Assembly (NCBI RefSeq): GCF_032854445.1
Contig: NC_088305.1
Coordinates: 14,925,717 to 14,989,716, forward strand
Length of the DNA stretch: 64,000 nucleotides
Source: Liolophura sinensis
Taxonomy: Eukaryota; Mollusca; Polyplacophora; Chitonida; Chitonidae
Direction of reading: 5' to 3'
A program made the translations under genes and the position numbers. The notes under the pieces are model-generated. The model saw only the letters and a list, made by a program, of their open reading frames with translations. It was not told the origin of the DNA and searched no databases. This document shows, piece after piece, positions 1 through 14,100 of the stretch; within the stretch, counting starts at the first letter, position 1, and every line of letters starts with the position of its first letter.

Positions 1-1762
1 AAAAAGATGTGAAATAAATGCCAGTGAGATCAATTCAATAGGGGAACATTGCCCACCTAAAACAATTTTATCCAAGCGCAGTACTCATTTGTTTTTGTTT
101 TTTTTTGCAGTATGCCAGTGTTTCTGTATTGGTTGCACTCATAAAACAAGTACAAGCACTACAGTATAACAGTGAAAGAGTAACATTTTACTACAGGGCT
201 TGGAACGCACTTGTATCGGCAGGAAATGTTGAGTGATCACACGCATTCACCGGGCCATCTGTGAATGAGTTATTTCAAATAGATAACACTCAGCTCATTT
301 ATTTATATATTGATCTTGTCGCCAAATACAAGTATGACCGTTGGCCAGTTTTATATACACTTGCCAATGGAAACAACCATTTCTTTTACCGAAGTAGGCC
401 ATGAATAGTTTACAAGGGCAGTACTAAAAATATCACAACTGTACAATATTTTTACTCATTGATGATGAAACTAATAAATGAATAATCAGTACATAAAATG
501 TGGAGGCTTGTCAAATATTATTAAAAGCCTGGGAAACGAGTGAAGCCATTCCTAAAATCTTACACCTGTTATATTGAACTTCTCATCAGTGATTGAACTT
601 CACATTAGTGACTGAACTTCTCATCAGGGATGGATTATAAACGACAGATCGATACGTTTTTAATTCTACCAAACTCACCCACAAAATACCTGGCTTAAGA
701 GATGTTCAAAAAATGTGATTTGTCTCACAACATTGCAGAATATAACGAAACTGAAACTTGTGTTTGTTATTGCATTCTAGTTCAAAAGTAGAGAGTGTGT
801 TTTATTTCCATTTGGGAAGCCCAAACCTCATACCCCACTGTTAAGTCCTTGGCAGCTTTGAAACCATCAATGTGAACAAATGAGTCAGTTGCATTGGCAG
901 CTAGCTGCGTTATCAACGGCATTACCAACTGCTTTCAAAGCAGTGGTAATAAATTACCAGTTTGTAGACTGGATGAGCAACTGTTCCAACATAACTGACT
1001 GGATCTTCAAGAGGAGTCCTGGGCCCAGTTTCACAAAGTAGCGCAAGACATTTTTTTCATCATACATTTGTCGTACGATATTTTGTACGTCACTATCACC
1101 GTAGCATTGTCCTATATGTGTCATTATCGTACATGTACCACATCTTTGTTAAACACAAAGCCGCTTTGTGCACAAGTCTAAAACTTGACTCTTCTTTAAA
1201 TAACAAAATACTTTGAGTTGACAATGTACTATCACAACAGAGATTCAGATGTCAAATTTTATCTATGTGGATATATTTACGAGTTTACTTATAGGATATA
1301 GCATGAAATAGCTTTGTAACATGGCATGCAGGGGCACAAAGGCCACACTTGAATCACAGTACCACCTAGGTTTACACTACAAGGTGAAAACAACAACTGA
1401 TATCGAACAATGAATATACACACATACGATGTACAAACCCATCTTATTGTAAATACACGTAGAAGAAACATTATTTTATTACTTACCTTTTATTATTAAA
1501 TAAGTGTTACATGACAGGCTCAAAACAATCAAACCTTTCTTGAAGGCAAGAACACCTGTACTTAAATAGGGATATACAGAAATTTAGAAAAATTTGCATA
1601 TGGAAATGATCAGCAGTTGTTAAAACCTGATCAAAACTTTATTGTCATGATCACAAAAAAAAAAACAACTTCGCTGCCAATTTTGATTTGACTTACAATG
1701 CAAATACAACCAATATTTGTCATCTCACTGTGACATTTTGAAATGTGGTTCAGAATTTTTTT
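1..1762. other. AT-rich flank without recognised feature
   Basis: No open frame with recognisable protein signature and no clear RNA gene. Only a small, imperfect threefold repeat (about 575-631, around TGAACTTC) stands out. Confidence 0.5.
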
Positions 1763-3926
1763 TCCATATTCATCTATGCTATTCACACAGTATACTCACA
1801 CTTTTCACAGACTACTCATACATCCCATATTCATCTATGCTATTCACACAGTATACTCACACTTTTCACAGACTACTCATACATCCCATATTCATCTATG
1901 CTATTCACACAGCATACTCACACTTTTCACAGACTACTCATATATCCCATATTCATCTATGCTATTCACACAGCATACTCACACTTTTCACAGACTACTC
2001 ATACATCCCATATTCATCTATGCTATTCACACAGCATACTCATACTTTTCACACACTACTCATACATCCCATATTCATCTATGCTATCCACACAGCATAC
2101 TCACACTTTTCACAGACTACTCATACATCCCATATTCATCTATGCTATTCACACAGCATACTCACACTTTTCACACACTACTCATACATCCCATATTCAT
2201 CTATGCTATTCACACAGCATACTCACACTTTTCACAGACTACTCATACATCCCATATGCATCTATGCTATCCACACAGCATACTCACACTTTTCACAGAC
2301 TACTCATACATCCCATATTCATCTATGCTATTCACACTTTTCACAGACTACTCATATATCCCATATTTATCTATGCTATTCACACAGTATACTCACACTT
2401 TTCACAGACTACTCATATATCCCATATTCATCTATGCTATTCACACAGCATACTCACACTTTTCACAGACTACTCATATATCCCATATTCATCTATGCTA
2501 TTCACACAGCATACTCACACTTTTCACAGACTACTCATACATCCCATATGCATCTATGCTATCCACACAGCATACTCACACTTTTCACAGACTACTCATA
2601 CATCCCATATTCATCTATGCTATTCACACTTTTCACAGACTACTCATATATCCCATATTTATCTATGCTATTCACACAGTATACTCACACTTTTCACAGA
2701 CTACTCATATATCCCATATTCACCTATGCTATTCACACAGTATACTCACACTTTTCATACACTACTCATATATCCCATATTCATCTATGCTATTCACACA
2801 GTATACTCACACTTTTCATACACTACTCATATATCCCATATTCACCTATGCTATTCACACAGTATACTCACACTTTTCATACACTACTCATATATCCCAT
2901 ATTCATCTATGCTATTCACACAGTATACTCACACTTTTCATACACTACTCATATATCCCATATTCACCTATGCTATTCACACAGTATACTCACACTTTTC
3001 ACAGACTACTCATATATCCCATATTCACCTATGCTATTCACACAGTATACTCACACTTTTCATACACTACTCATATATCCCATATTCACCTATGCTATTC
3101 ACACAGTATACTCACACTTTTCATACACTACTCATATATCCCATATTCATCTATGCTATTCACACAGCATACTCACACTTTTCACAGACTACTCATACAT
3201 CCCATATTCATCTATGCTATCCACACAGCATACTCACACTTTTCATACACTACTCATATATCCCATATTCACCTATGCTATTCACACAGCATACTCACAC
3301 TTTTCATAGACTACTCATATATCCCATATTTATCTATGCTATTCACACAGCATACTCACACTTTTCACAGACTACTCATACATCCCATATTCATCTATGC
3401 TACTCACACAGCATACTCACACTTTTCACAGACTACTCATACATCCCATATTCACCTATGCTATTCACACAGCATACTCACACTTTTCACAGACTACTCA
3501 TACATCCCATATTCACCTATGCTATTCACACAGCATACTCACACTTTTCACAGACTACTCATATATCCCATATTCACCTATGCTATTCACACAGCATACT
3601 CACACTTTTCACAGACTACTCATACATCCCATATTCATCTATGCTAATCACACAGTATACTCACACTTTTCACAGACTACTCATACATCCCATATTCATC
3701 TATGCTAATCACACAGCATACTCACACTTTTCACAGACTACTCATACATCCCATATTCATCTATGCTATTCACACAGCATACTCACACTTTTCATAGACT
3801 ACTCATACATCCCATATTCATCTATGCTATCCACACAGCACACTCACACTTTTCATAGACTACTCATAAATCCCATATTCATCTATGCTATCCACACAGC
3901 ATACTCACACTTTTCACAGACTACTC
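1763..3926. repeat. 61-bp tandem satellite, about 36 copies
   Basis: Units spaced 61 bp apart (for example CATCTATGC at 1771 and 1832) with TTCATCTATGCTATTCACAC as core. Variants differ by single bases (TACATCCC/TATATCCC, CACAGAC/CATACAC). Two units share a 13-bp deletion and sit in a duplicated 292-bp block (CATATG at 2253 and 2545), so there is higher-order structure. Because 61 = 1 mod 3 and the unit lacks stops, all three plus frames are open for hundreds of codons. Confidence 0.97.
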
Positions 3927-4059
3927 GTGGCTTGGGATTTCCCCAAATGGTTGTGACCAGATGTGATATGAATGTTAACTGCCTCCTCATTCATTCATTG
4001 TTTGACAACTAATCTTGAGTGAAAACTGCATAAAATACATGTGAATTTCAACAAGACAG

Positions 4060-4391
4060 TCCAAGAGCTAGATGAGATTTATTTCACATGAAAGTTATTA
4101 AAGCTTTGACTGTTTGGTGGGGTAGAGGTAGCCTACTTGACTACAGAAAACCTTGTCTTAAGAGCAGCCAGTGGTGGGGGTAGTGGGGCTCTTTCTAATT
4201 ACCCCCCAATTCAGTTTTATTTGACCTTGTGCCTATAAGGCTGACACCAATGCTACATTGTATGTAAAGTCACACTCATTTCGAATCTGCAACTTTCAGG
4301 TTTTCTGTAGTCAGGCTGGCTACCTCTACCCTATCAAGCAGTCAAAGCTTTAGTATCTTTTATGTCAAATAAATCTCAGCTAGCTCTTGGA
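4060..4391. mobile_element. MITE-like inverted repeat, about 332 bp
   Basis: The left arm (4060-4155, CCAAGAGCTAG... GTAGAGGTAGCC) is the imperfect reverse complement of the right arm (about 4298-4391). The centre is about 140 bp with no coding signal. The left arm carries TTTATT at 4078-4083, which reads AATAAA on the gene strand and is a candidate poly(A) signal downstream of the gene's stop. Confidence 0.75.
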
Positions 4392-4499
4392 ATAAGATGC
4401 TGAGCTACCGATGAGTGACATCTTATTACACATAGTCACAGGGAAACATACATGTTAAACTACTGTCATCGGTGTAATACAGAACTCATTAGTCATAAT

Positions 4500-4652
4500 A
4501 TTAGTCACAGTAACACTAGCATGCTTATAGTAACATCTGTGTGATCAATGTGTCACAGTAACACTAGCATGCTTATAGTAACATCTGTGTGACCAATGTG
4601 TCACAGTAACACTCGCATGCTTATAGTAACATCTGTGTGATCAATGTGATGA
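4500..4652. repeat. 48-bp tandem repeat, 3 copies
   Basis: GTCACAGTAACACT recurs at 4504, 4552 and 4600 with near-identical bodies containing GCATGCTTATAGTAACATC. Confidence 0.9.
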
Positions 4653-5006
4653 CATGACTGTCATCCGAGATCACATAAGAAAAATGACATCACTGTTATT
4701 CTAGTAATTTGTTGTGTCAAAATATTACTTTGCAGACATCTCTCACGTTTCTGAAAAAAAGACTTCACAGATAAAGATAACGAATTTCATTTTCACCCTC
4801 TTTATCGATGTCCTTCCTAACATGTTCCTGAACTTTGCAAATACATGTAGAATGTTTGAATTGTCCATGTCTCCATGACAATGGCAAAAAAAACACTCCT
4901 TGAAGTCTGGGCAAGCTACACCTTGTCATTCTCCATGTCTTAGAAACTCTCCCTCCCCACATGTTCCTGATTGTGGAGAATGAGTTTTTACAGATTGGCA
5001 ATGTTA

Positions 5007-5179
5007 CTAATTGTCTTCCTCCATGTCTTCCTCACTCTCTTCCCTGACATGCTCCAGGTTGTGGAGAATGACCTTCTGCAGGCATGGACAGCCTGGTATC
5101 TGTTCGGTGACATCTTGCTTCACCCACGTACTGTCCAGATTAAGCAGGGTCAGACTGGGCAGATGGAGTGTTCGGATAC
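5007..5179 (-). CDS. Coding exon 24: LRRs 14-16, acidic tail and stop
   Basis: Acceptor CTGCCCCAG|GT. Residues 862-918 read on with LTLLNLDSTWV and LQKVILHNL, then a Glu/Asp-rich tail ending MEEDN and TAG at 5009-5007. No AATAAA is seen on this strand between 4400 and 5006. Confidence 0.86.
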
Positions 5180-8100
5180 CTGGGGCAGATAACATTATAT
5201 ATATTATAAATATATAATCAAATAATATATCAAATATTTGATGTCATAATTATTTCCTTACCCTTTCTTCCCTGTGAAAAGGTCATTGTGTCTCATACAT
5301 AATGCCCAATATAATGATAATGGGTTTCCAGGCAGGAAATGTCATGAGGATTTGAAGCCATTATTTTTAAATGTACATGCTTAAACTTAAAATTGCTTAT
5401 ATACCTTTGCCTAAATAAAATCCGTAAGTGGGAAGGTCTGCCAGCAACCTGCGGATGGTCGTGGGTTTTCCCTGGGCTCTGCCTGGTTTCCTCCCACCAA
5501 AATGCTGGCTGCCGTTGTATAAGTGAAATACCCTTGTGTACGGCGTAAAACACCAGTCAAATAAATAAATAAACCCACGACCATCCACAGGTTGCTGGCA
5601 GACCTTCCCACATACGACCAGAGAGGAAGCCAGCATGAACTGGACTTGAACTCACGGCGACCGCAGAAACTTTGGAAAGAATGTACATGTCAGCATCTGC
5701 AGATGTGTGCATCGGAAACTTTGTGAAAAATTTGGGGGACATATTTGTCGTCATGTTATATTGAAGCGGAACCTCCGTGGCTCAGTTGGTTAGCGCATTA
5801 GCGCAGCTTAATGACCCAGGAGCCTCTCACCAATGCGGTCGCTGTAAGTTCAAGTCCAGCTGGCTACCTCTCCAGCCGTATGTGGGAAGGTCTGCCAGCA
5901 ACCTGCGGATGGTCGTGGGTTTCCCCCGGGCTCTGCCCGGTTTCCTCCCACCATAATGCTGGCCGCCGTCATACAAGTGAAATATTATTGAGTACGGCGT
6001 AAAACACCAATCAAATAAATAAATAAATATATTGATGCATGTGTTGTAACAGAGCGTATTACCAGAGAGAGGTGCCTAATAATGAAAACAGGACACTCCC
6101 ACCATTCCTGTCTTAAACATAACTGACAAGAAGTAAAACTCGTGGGTGATCAATACGAGTTAAAATCATGCAAACCTGATCAAAAAGGTATATGGTAACT
6201 GACCCTTCTTCATCCCTGCCCAATACATGATTATTTAATCTCACATAATGTTAGCACACATATGAACTAAAATGGTGAAATTTGGAACCATTTACATGTA
6301 TATCCTCTTATTGACAGAGTTCCACCATTCACAGGATTCAGATGTATTCCTTGGCAACTGGTGTATTGACACTCATAATGATACAAGATGTTACATAGTT
6401 ACTTCTGTTACAGCATTCTAATAATGGGGCCTCCGTGGCTCAGTCGGTTAGCGCGCTAGCGCAGCGTAATGACCCAGGAGCCTCTCACCAATGCGGTCGC
6501 TGTGAGTTCAAGTCCAGCTCATACTGGCTTCCTCTCCGGCCGTAAGTGGGAAGGTCTGTCAGCAACCTGCGGATGGTCGTGGGTTTCCCCCGGGCTGTGC
6601 CCGGTTTCCACCCAACATAATGCTGGCCGCCGTCGTATAAGTGAAATATTCTTGAGTACGGCGTAAAACACCAATCAGATAAATAAATAAAATACAGCAT
6701 TCTAATGTGATTAAATGGTAGCACAGTAATTTTATAATAATGCAGCACTTGTTGTTTGCTGCAATGCTGTCAAAACTATCCCTTAGGCTACTGTAATAAA
6801 CAGAAAATTAATAAGAGAGTTGAACTTAAATGCTCCAGTGGCCAGAAATGTGTTGCTTTACAGAGCTCAGCAAACAAGAGTCTCTCTATGTTCATTTATG
6901 AACCAAGTCCGAAAAAAAAACCAAGGTCCCATCAATGCAATAGAGATTCTGCCAACATTTCAACATTATCCCTCATTTCTCGCAATAAAACTGACATCCA
7001 ACTGCAGCCTGCGGTGAGCAAATGTTTGCAGATGGTGCAATATGTGCAAGGCCGCGAGCGAGTGCAGCATCATTCCTCCTTCTCAATTAACACAGTGGCT
7101 ACATTACGCCATTCTGCACTCCACAAAAACTGGTCAGTCCTCATGATTATTTCCTGCTGCAACACAAAACGTTAACCGATTCTCCTGAGACTGCTGTAAT
7201 GTGGCTGGGCGCAATTGCCTGTTGTACATGGCCCAATTCTACATGAAGTATTTACTTTTGATGGATGAGGTTTCCGCTGATCTCGACGTTGAAATTCTGT
7301 GAAGTTTTTGTCAGGCATTGCTTCACTGAACATTCACATACATATAGATTAATTTTAATTTTTAATACAGCTTTAGGATAAAAACAATATCTGATAACTT
7401 TTGACCTGCCAACTTAAACTACGCTTGACAGTATTTCAGTACCAACTGTTCATTGCAATGTCTGCTGTTAAATGTCAAGGTCATGCTGCATGTATATCAG
7501 ACATGGCTTGTTATAATGTGAAATTAAAAATGACACAGACTGACTTTTTGCAATATATTCACCAATAATTAGATCTGAATGATGTATTTATCTACTTACT
7601 GATTTATTTGATTGGAGTTCAGGGCCTTAAACAAGACTTTTTCACTTACAAGAATAAGGTCAAGTTTGTTGGTAAAGTAATTGTAGTTAAAAACCATATA
7701 AGAACGGGTCAAAGGTCAATTTTTGGGTTAAATTACCTTAAAACAAGGGCATCAGTCACAACTGAGTATGAGAATGAAACTTTATACATTCCTCATGACA
7801 ACCTGATCACTAAAAGCCAATTCTTAAGTCCCCGGGTCATGCACCAAGCCACTTAAGAAGGGCCTAATTTACACTAATTAGGACTTATATCGGTTATGTT
7901 GTGTACGAGGAAATTTGGTTAACCAAAAGATACCTTAATATGTACTAATTATATAACGGTAATTCTTAAGTACAAACTCCATGCTAAAAACCATTTAAGA
8001 ACAGGTCAAAGGTGAAAATATTTGAGTGTGAGTCCAGGCAACCTGACCACTAAAAACTAATTCTTAATTGTTCAGCTGATGAACTAAACTACTAATTAAA

Positions 8101-11100
8101 GTCATATGTGAATTTTCCTTTGTCGAGTACAAGAATGAGTTTTTGACGAAAAGTTGCTTTGAGATAAACTCATCTCAAAATGCTACTTAGCTGACTTGTA
8201 TTTAATAATGCAATGTAATTCGTGCTCTGCGTGCTCTGCGTGCTCTGGAGGAGTGCCGACCATCACCAGATGCCCAACAAACCGTAAGACCTAAATCCAC
8301 AGTCTAAACAGCGCAGCCTTGATCAGAACACCAGTCAAAACTTTAATATCAGAAACAAAAATCAGAAAAAAACAGAAGAAACAAGAAGTCTGCAATTATG
8401 TTTGAATGTAAAATGCACTTAGAATAATTTTTGGACATCATTGCCTGTGTCCTTTCTGGAGAATGACAGCTTCACATTACTCCTTGTGAGTTTATTTGTT
8501 TTACCTTCTACAAATGTCAAGAAAAGATGAAGTCCACAACAATAACCAATTATTGCTCCTGGACAGAATGGTTCCAGATTGAACACATGCCAATTTGGAT
8601 GACGAGGAAAGACATCAGATGAAGTCTCGACCACAGATGAAGTCTCGACCACAGATAAAGTCTCGACCACAGATGAAGTCTCCACATCAGATGAAGTCTC
8701 CACATCAGATGAAGTCTCCACATCAGATGAAGTCTCCACATCAGATGAAGAGGAATATCATTAAGATGTACAGCACAAAGAGAAAAACCAGAGCAGCGAT
8801 GACAGTGAGATAGCTGGCAAATGGTGAAATACCGGTGACAGCATCTTGTCAGTTTACCTCAGTTAGAGTTTCATTCTAACTGATCACGTGCAAAAATAGC
8901 ACTAAATTACACGCCCCCTAAAAGACTAGTCAAGCAAAGAAAACCTAGACTGAGATGCCTTTCCTAAAATTCTGATTGAATCCAAATCAGTTAGTAAATA
9001 TTTTTCCAATATTTTTATGTTTCTAGCTCTGAATTAGGTGAAGTGAATCTTTTTGTCATATTAAAGAAAATTTTGTCATATTTAACTATTGTCGTATAGT
9101 TTCTTATTATTGTTAATACATTTTTCAGAATGACATATCACTGCTTAGCTTGTTTTTGCATGCTAGAGTTGGAACTCCATCTCTTCTTGACAAATGTAGA
9201 ACAAATAAACCCACAAGGAGTAACGTCAAGCTATCATTCTCCAGAAAAGACACAGGCAATGATGTTCAAAAATAACTTCAAGGGCATTTGACATTCCAAA
9301 GCAATGGCAGTCTTCTCGTTTTTTCTGTTCAGATTTTGTTTTTAAAAAAGTGACTTTCAATCATGTACCCGATTGGGTTATTGTGATTATCCCCTTTCAG
9401 AAAATAATTTCAGCCATTTCAGTAAATCTAGTCCATTCTTAAGCCAATCAGAACACAGGATTGAAGACTTTAAGAATTACCATTTCATAATGACCATTTC
9501 CTGATGCATCTTGTTGCACAAGTTCACCTGCAAAACTGACAGTACCAACATATGCCAGAAAAGTGTTAATTAGGTGGTTTATTGGTGGCTTGCTTTTTAT
9601 ATATTAAAGCGCTGACTGGTGTTCCAAACAAGGCTGCGCTGTTTAGGCTGTGGCTGTAAGTCCTTTGGGATTGCCAGACACTCCTCCAGAGAATGAAGAG
9701 TGTGTATGTGCATGTTGGAATTTCATTAGCATTCTTCGTCAAAAAAACAAATACACGACATAGGAAAAATGATAACTGACGTTAATTACTGGTTTAGCAC
9801 ATAAGCTGAACAGTCAACAATAGGTCATGAGTGATCGGGTTGTCATGAGGAATGTATAAATTAAGTTTTATCCTCGAACTCTATGGTGATCAATGCTTTG
9901 GTTTAAGGTAATTTAGTTCAAACATTGACTCTGACTCATTCTAAAAGGGTTTTTAGCATGCAGTTGCAACTTAAGAATTAACATTTTATAATTAGAACAT
10001 CACAAGGTATCTTTTGGTGAAAAAAATTTCCTTGTATGCAACATGACCTACAAAAGTCTTAATTAGTGTTAATTAGACCATTCTTAAGTGAATGAGTGCA
10101 TGGGCTGGGAACTTCAGAAATAGTTTTCAGTAATCACGTTCTCATTCGGGATGTATAAACTGACTTACATACTCGTATTCCATTGTGACTGATAAAATCT
10201 GTTTTAGGGTACCCCTGGAGGGCTGTGCACGGGTGTTGCACTTAACAATCACCGTTTTAGCATTTTCACACATGGTTCTGTATGTTGAAATTGTGTCAAA
10301 CCTTTTGTAGGCGACCTCAGTGATAAACCTCTGCTAGCTCCTGGATTAACATGAAGAGTGTATCCGGTAACATTGACTGGCCCCAGGGCAAATGTCTCCC
10401 ACCCCCAACCCTTGCCACGGCTGTGCTGACATTACCTTTATTGGAGACTCTGGTCCTGCTGAGGTTAAGCTTGGTGAGAGACACACAGCTGTTAAGAGCA
10501 CCCTCCATCAGAAACTTGCTGCTCACCCTGCAAACACAGCATCAGAACAAATAAACACGCAATCTTCACACGTCAGTGTTACACATGTACATACAGACAG
10601 ATCCAGGTAGGATATTTGACATCTGGGCCTCTCAAACATGATACAGGGGATCAACTTAAGCCTTTCAAGCCAATCTCTATTGACTGTGCACAGCCCTTCA
10701 GTGTTAAAGCTCTGATCATATACATGTAACCATTTCATATTCAACCGGTTTCAATATTTTTTCCATTATTAATGACTCAAGCCATGTTTGCCAGTCATGA
10801 TGTTAACAGTGTTTGAGCAACAAATATACACAGCTGTAATTTCTCAACAATACTTTCTTCATTAACGAGTAATTTCACTTTTTATTCCATATTTTCTCCA
10901 GAACTCGGTTTTCCCCCAATACGCACTTCCATAGGTAATAATATAGCCACCATTCCTCCACAATTACCATTAATGATATCACACTGGGCTCAGAATTCCT
11001 TCCTTTGACATCATCATTGAACTATAGATAATATAGGTATCTTAATATTTATAGATCTTGGCCAGAAGTAATAACGCTTTGGTCTGGGAACCAATTTATT

Positions 11101-14100
11101 ACATAAATATATTTATTTATTTATTCATTTTCAGCAATATTACTTGTACCTGTTGTCTCATATACAATGACATTTATGGTCTTAGGATGGGATATGACAG
11201 CTACAGGTCTACAACAGAGTATTCAATGGATCCACTAAAATAACCCTACTCCGTGCACATGTATCTCTGATGCCAAAAGAGCATCACACTTTAATGGCAA
11301 CTCACTACACCATTACAGTAAGAACCTAGGTATACAGTAATAAGTGTGGCAGTGCATACATGTTTTCTTATAACTGGCAACTGTCCATTAAAGGAGAAGA
11401 AAGTTCGAGTATCAAACAAATACCACTGAATAGAATATGCATTTCCTCACAGGTGCATGCCATAAAAAAAAAAATTCTATTATATACCATAAGTTGATAA
11501 ATTATAAATAAATTCAGCGGCAAAATCCGCTGTGGGCAACTCCATTTTGCCTAAGAACTATTCCTGAAGTCTTCTGTGTTAGGAGGAGAATTTCTGTTGG
11601 AAACCGCTGAAGTGTAGTTCGTACATTTCCAGTGGAAAATGTACGTGACCTGCCAGCCCGCCGGTACTTCGCGTTGCTTTGGTCATTTCCGCTTGACAAT
11701 CAGGAAACCGGAATCTTGGACATAGGTTCTCTCATGGGCTGAGAGGCGACACACCCCCAGCATAAATTAAAGGGTGTTGGAGGTCCCGATGGACTCAGCG
11801 ATTTATCTCAGCTATGCGGTTTTCAAGCTTTACCTGTATGGCGAGGAAAAATCGCAAAATCATGCTGCAGACACCACCAGATAAAAAAAAAATGCGCTCT
11901 TTTCAGGCTATTGTGTCATTGTTTTAAGTTTTCTTCTCCTTTAAACAAACCTCAGGAATACGCCAAGAAATCCCTAGTTGCCTACATGTAGGTAACAGGT
12001 AATACTGGTTGAATAAAGCTAAAATTTCATCCAAAAAAGGGCATTTTTAGAGGGAAATAAATGTCATAAAATATCACCTTAGGTGCTAAATTTGACGTTT
12101 GCCCACTAGGATATTTACCTACCTAAATATTCCTTCTAAATAAACCTCGACAGGTTTTCAAACAAATAGCATCTCAGAATCAAGCAAAATGTGCACCTTA
12201 GTCATGAACAAAATTTTAAGGAGCTATTTCAGTAAAATCTTTGAGAGGCATTTAGAAGTTGAGTTGGACAACATAACAATAGGTATGGATAACAACTTCT
12301 GTTTATTTGGAAGTGACGTTTCGGTATGGATACTAATATTGTTTTCAAGCTACTTGTTAGCTATTTCAATGTCAAGACCTGTATGTCTTAAAGGCAGGGT
12401 TAAATGATAAGAATTAAGGTGGTCTAAACTGCTTTACTAGATCTTCAAAAAATACCAAACGTATTAAAACCATTGTTGATAGTTTTGTTGATAGAACAAA
12501 ACGCAAACAAAAGTTTTCTGTCCTTTCCAATTTTGCCTGGTGTGACAGAGTGCAGGGACACCTGGAGTCACACATGGCACAAATGTCATCCTACTTTCAA
12601 ATGCACATGACATCATTCCGGCATAGCAGCCTTCCTTCACATCTTATCTGCCTGATTTGTCGTCACGTAAGGAATATTATCGCGTCTCAAAAGAAAAATT
12701 GTACCGAAACTGCTGAAGATTTTTTTGCTGTTTTTGAGGACTTTTCATTTATAGGTGTGAACTAGAATTATTCACATGAAATCTTTTCAAACTGTGGCAT
12801 TAGCTCTGTTTTCATAGGGTATCCGTCATATCATTTTAATATTTCCGCAGTGGTTTCTCTCAGGACCGAAGTACAGGTAGCATAAGTCGTGAATGATGAC
12901 AAGTTGGTACATGGATTGTTCTCATATTTCTAACACCCACAGTTAGATTATTACTCACTCCACAGCGCCCCTTTAATGCCACATCAATCCATAAGGTACA
13001 ATGTAATTTTCAGAAAGGCTATGCACATGTACTTGTAAGAATATTAATTAGAGAAGATGTGTAGCTGAAGGATACACGTTCCTCTCTAATTTGACTTCAA
13101 GAGGATTCCTTATGTTAAAGAGCACTGACTGCCTGAGGTTGTGAGATGTGAAACTTGCCAGGCCCCGAACCTTGTATGGATTTACACACACAGCGGTCAT
13201 GACTTAACTTTATATACAGTACACAGGAGACATCTCAATATGGCAAACCCTCTTGGCCAACAACTGCGGTAACAAATACCCGCGTGCTATTAAACACAGT
13301 GATCTGAAGTGGGCAGTAGGCCTTGTATACATTTCTCCTTAATACAGCAAAGCTTCCCCTAGAGCGTCAGAACTTTGTTAAAAGTGGAGAAAACATAAAA
13401 GTTCAGATGAAAGAATGCAAAAAGTTATTCCTAAATGTAGTGTTCAATATTTTTTTCTGATTTTTTTTGGAGAAAAAGATACTTGAAAATAATTTTTGTA
13501 TGGCTGGTATTTGGGACCACCTTTTGGTATTTATAGTCTTTGTTTAATAATGTCATAAATGAGGATGTAACACAGGTTTAATAAATATTTTTGCACTAGA
13601 ACTTGTTCTTTTTAGCTAACAAATGTATTAAACCTCAATTTAGATCATATTTATATTTTTAATATGTTGATAAATATTATCATAATTTAGGTTAAATGTA
13701 TATGTTTCGATATAAACAACAAATTTACATTCAAATAAATTTATTACACAAGCACCATATACTTCTTTAGAATATTATTGTGCATCAACAATAAATACCA
13801 AAAGTTGGTCCCAAATACTCACTATACAAAAATGTTTTCAAATACCCTTTTCTCTTGAAAAAGAAAAATCCCCCAAAAATATTAAAGATCATATTTACAA
13901 ATAAGTTTTGATGCTCTTTCATCTGATTTTGGAATCAGTTTTATGTTTTCTTCTCCTTTAATTTAAGAAATCAGCACAATAGTGAAATAAAAAGCCATTT
14001 ACAAGTAGATCACATGTTAATCTCCTGAGGGTGATGACTTTTAAACAAAATAACCACAAAGTAAGCTGCAAACTCTTGGCAGGGTCGTTTAACTTGACTC

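Noticed and set aside
1763-3926. CRISPR-like repeat array
   Set aside because: Units are contiguous tandem repeats without unique spacers, and the window is eukaryotic. The same holds for all other arrays.
1745-4012. Long plus-strand open frames of 530-755 codons
   Set aside because: They are frames through a 61-bp satellite, open in all three phases, with no initiation or splice context.
6426-6520. tRNA gene at SINE heads
   Set aside because: A and B boxes are present, but the element continues into a conserved body and tail with target duplications, so these are SINEs.
6756-7175. 139-codon plus frame
   Set aside because: No family signature, no good splice sites at the ends, and it lies in intron 23 on the opposite strand to the gene.
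8419-8739. 106-codon minus frame with SSDVET repeats
   Set aside because: Driven by the 18-bp repeat inside a transposable element; its C-terminal part is an arm of the inverted repeat.
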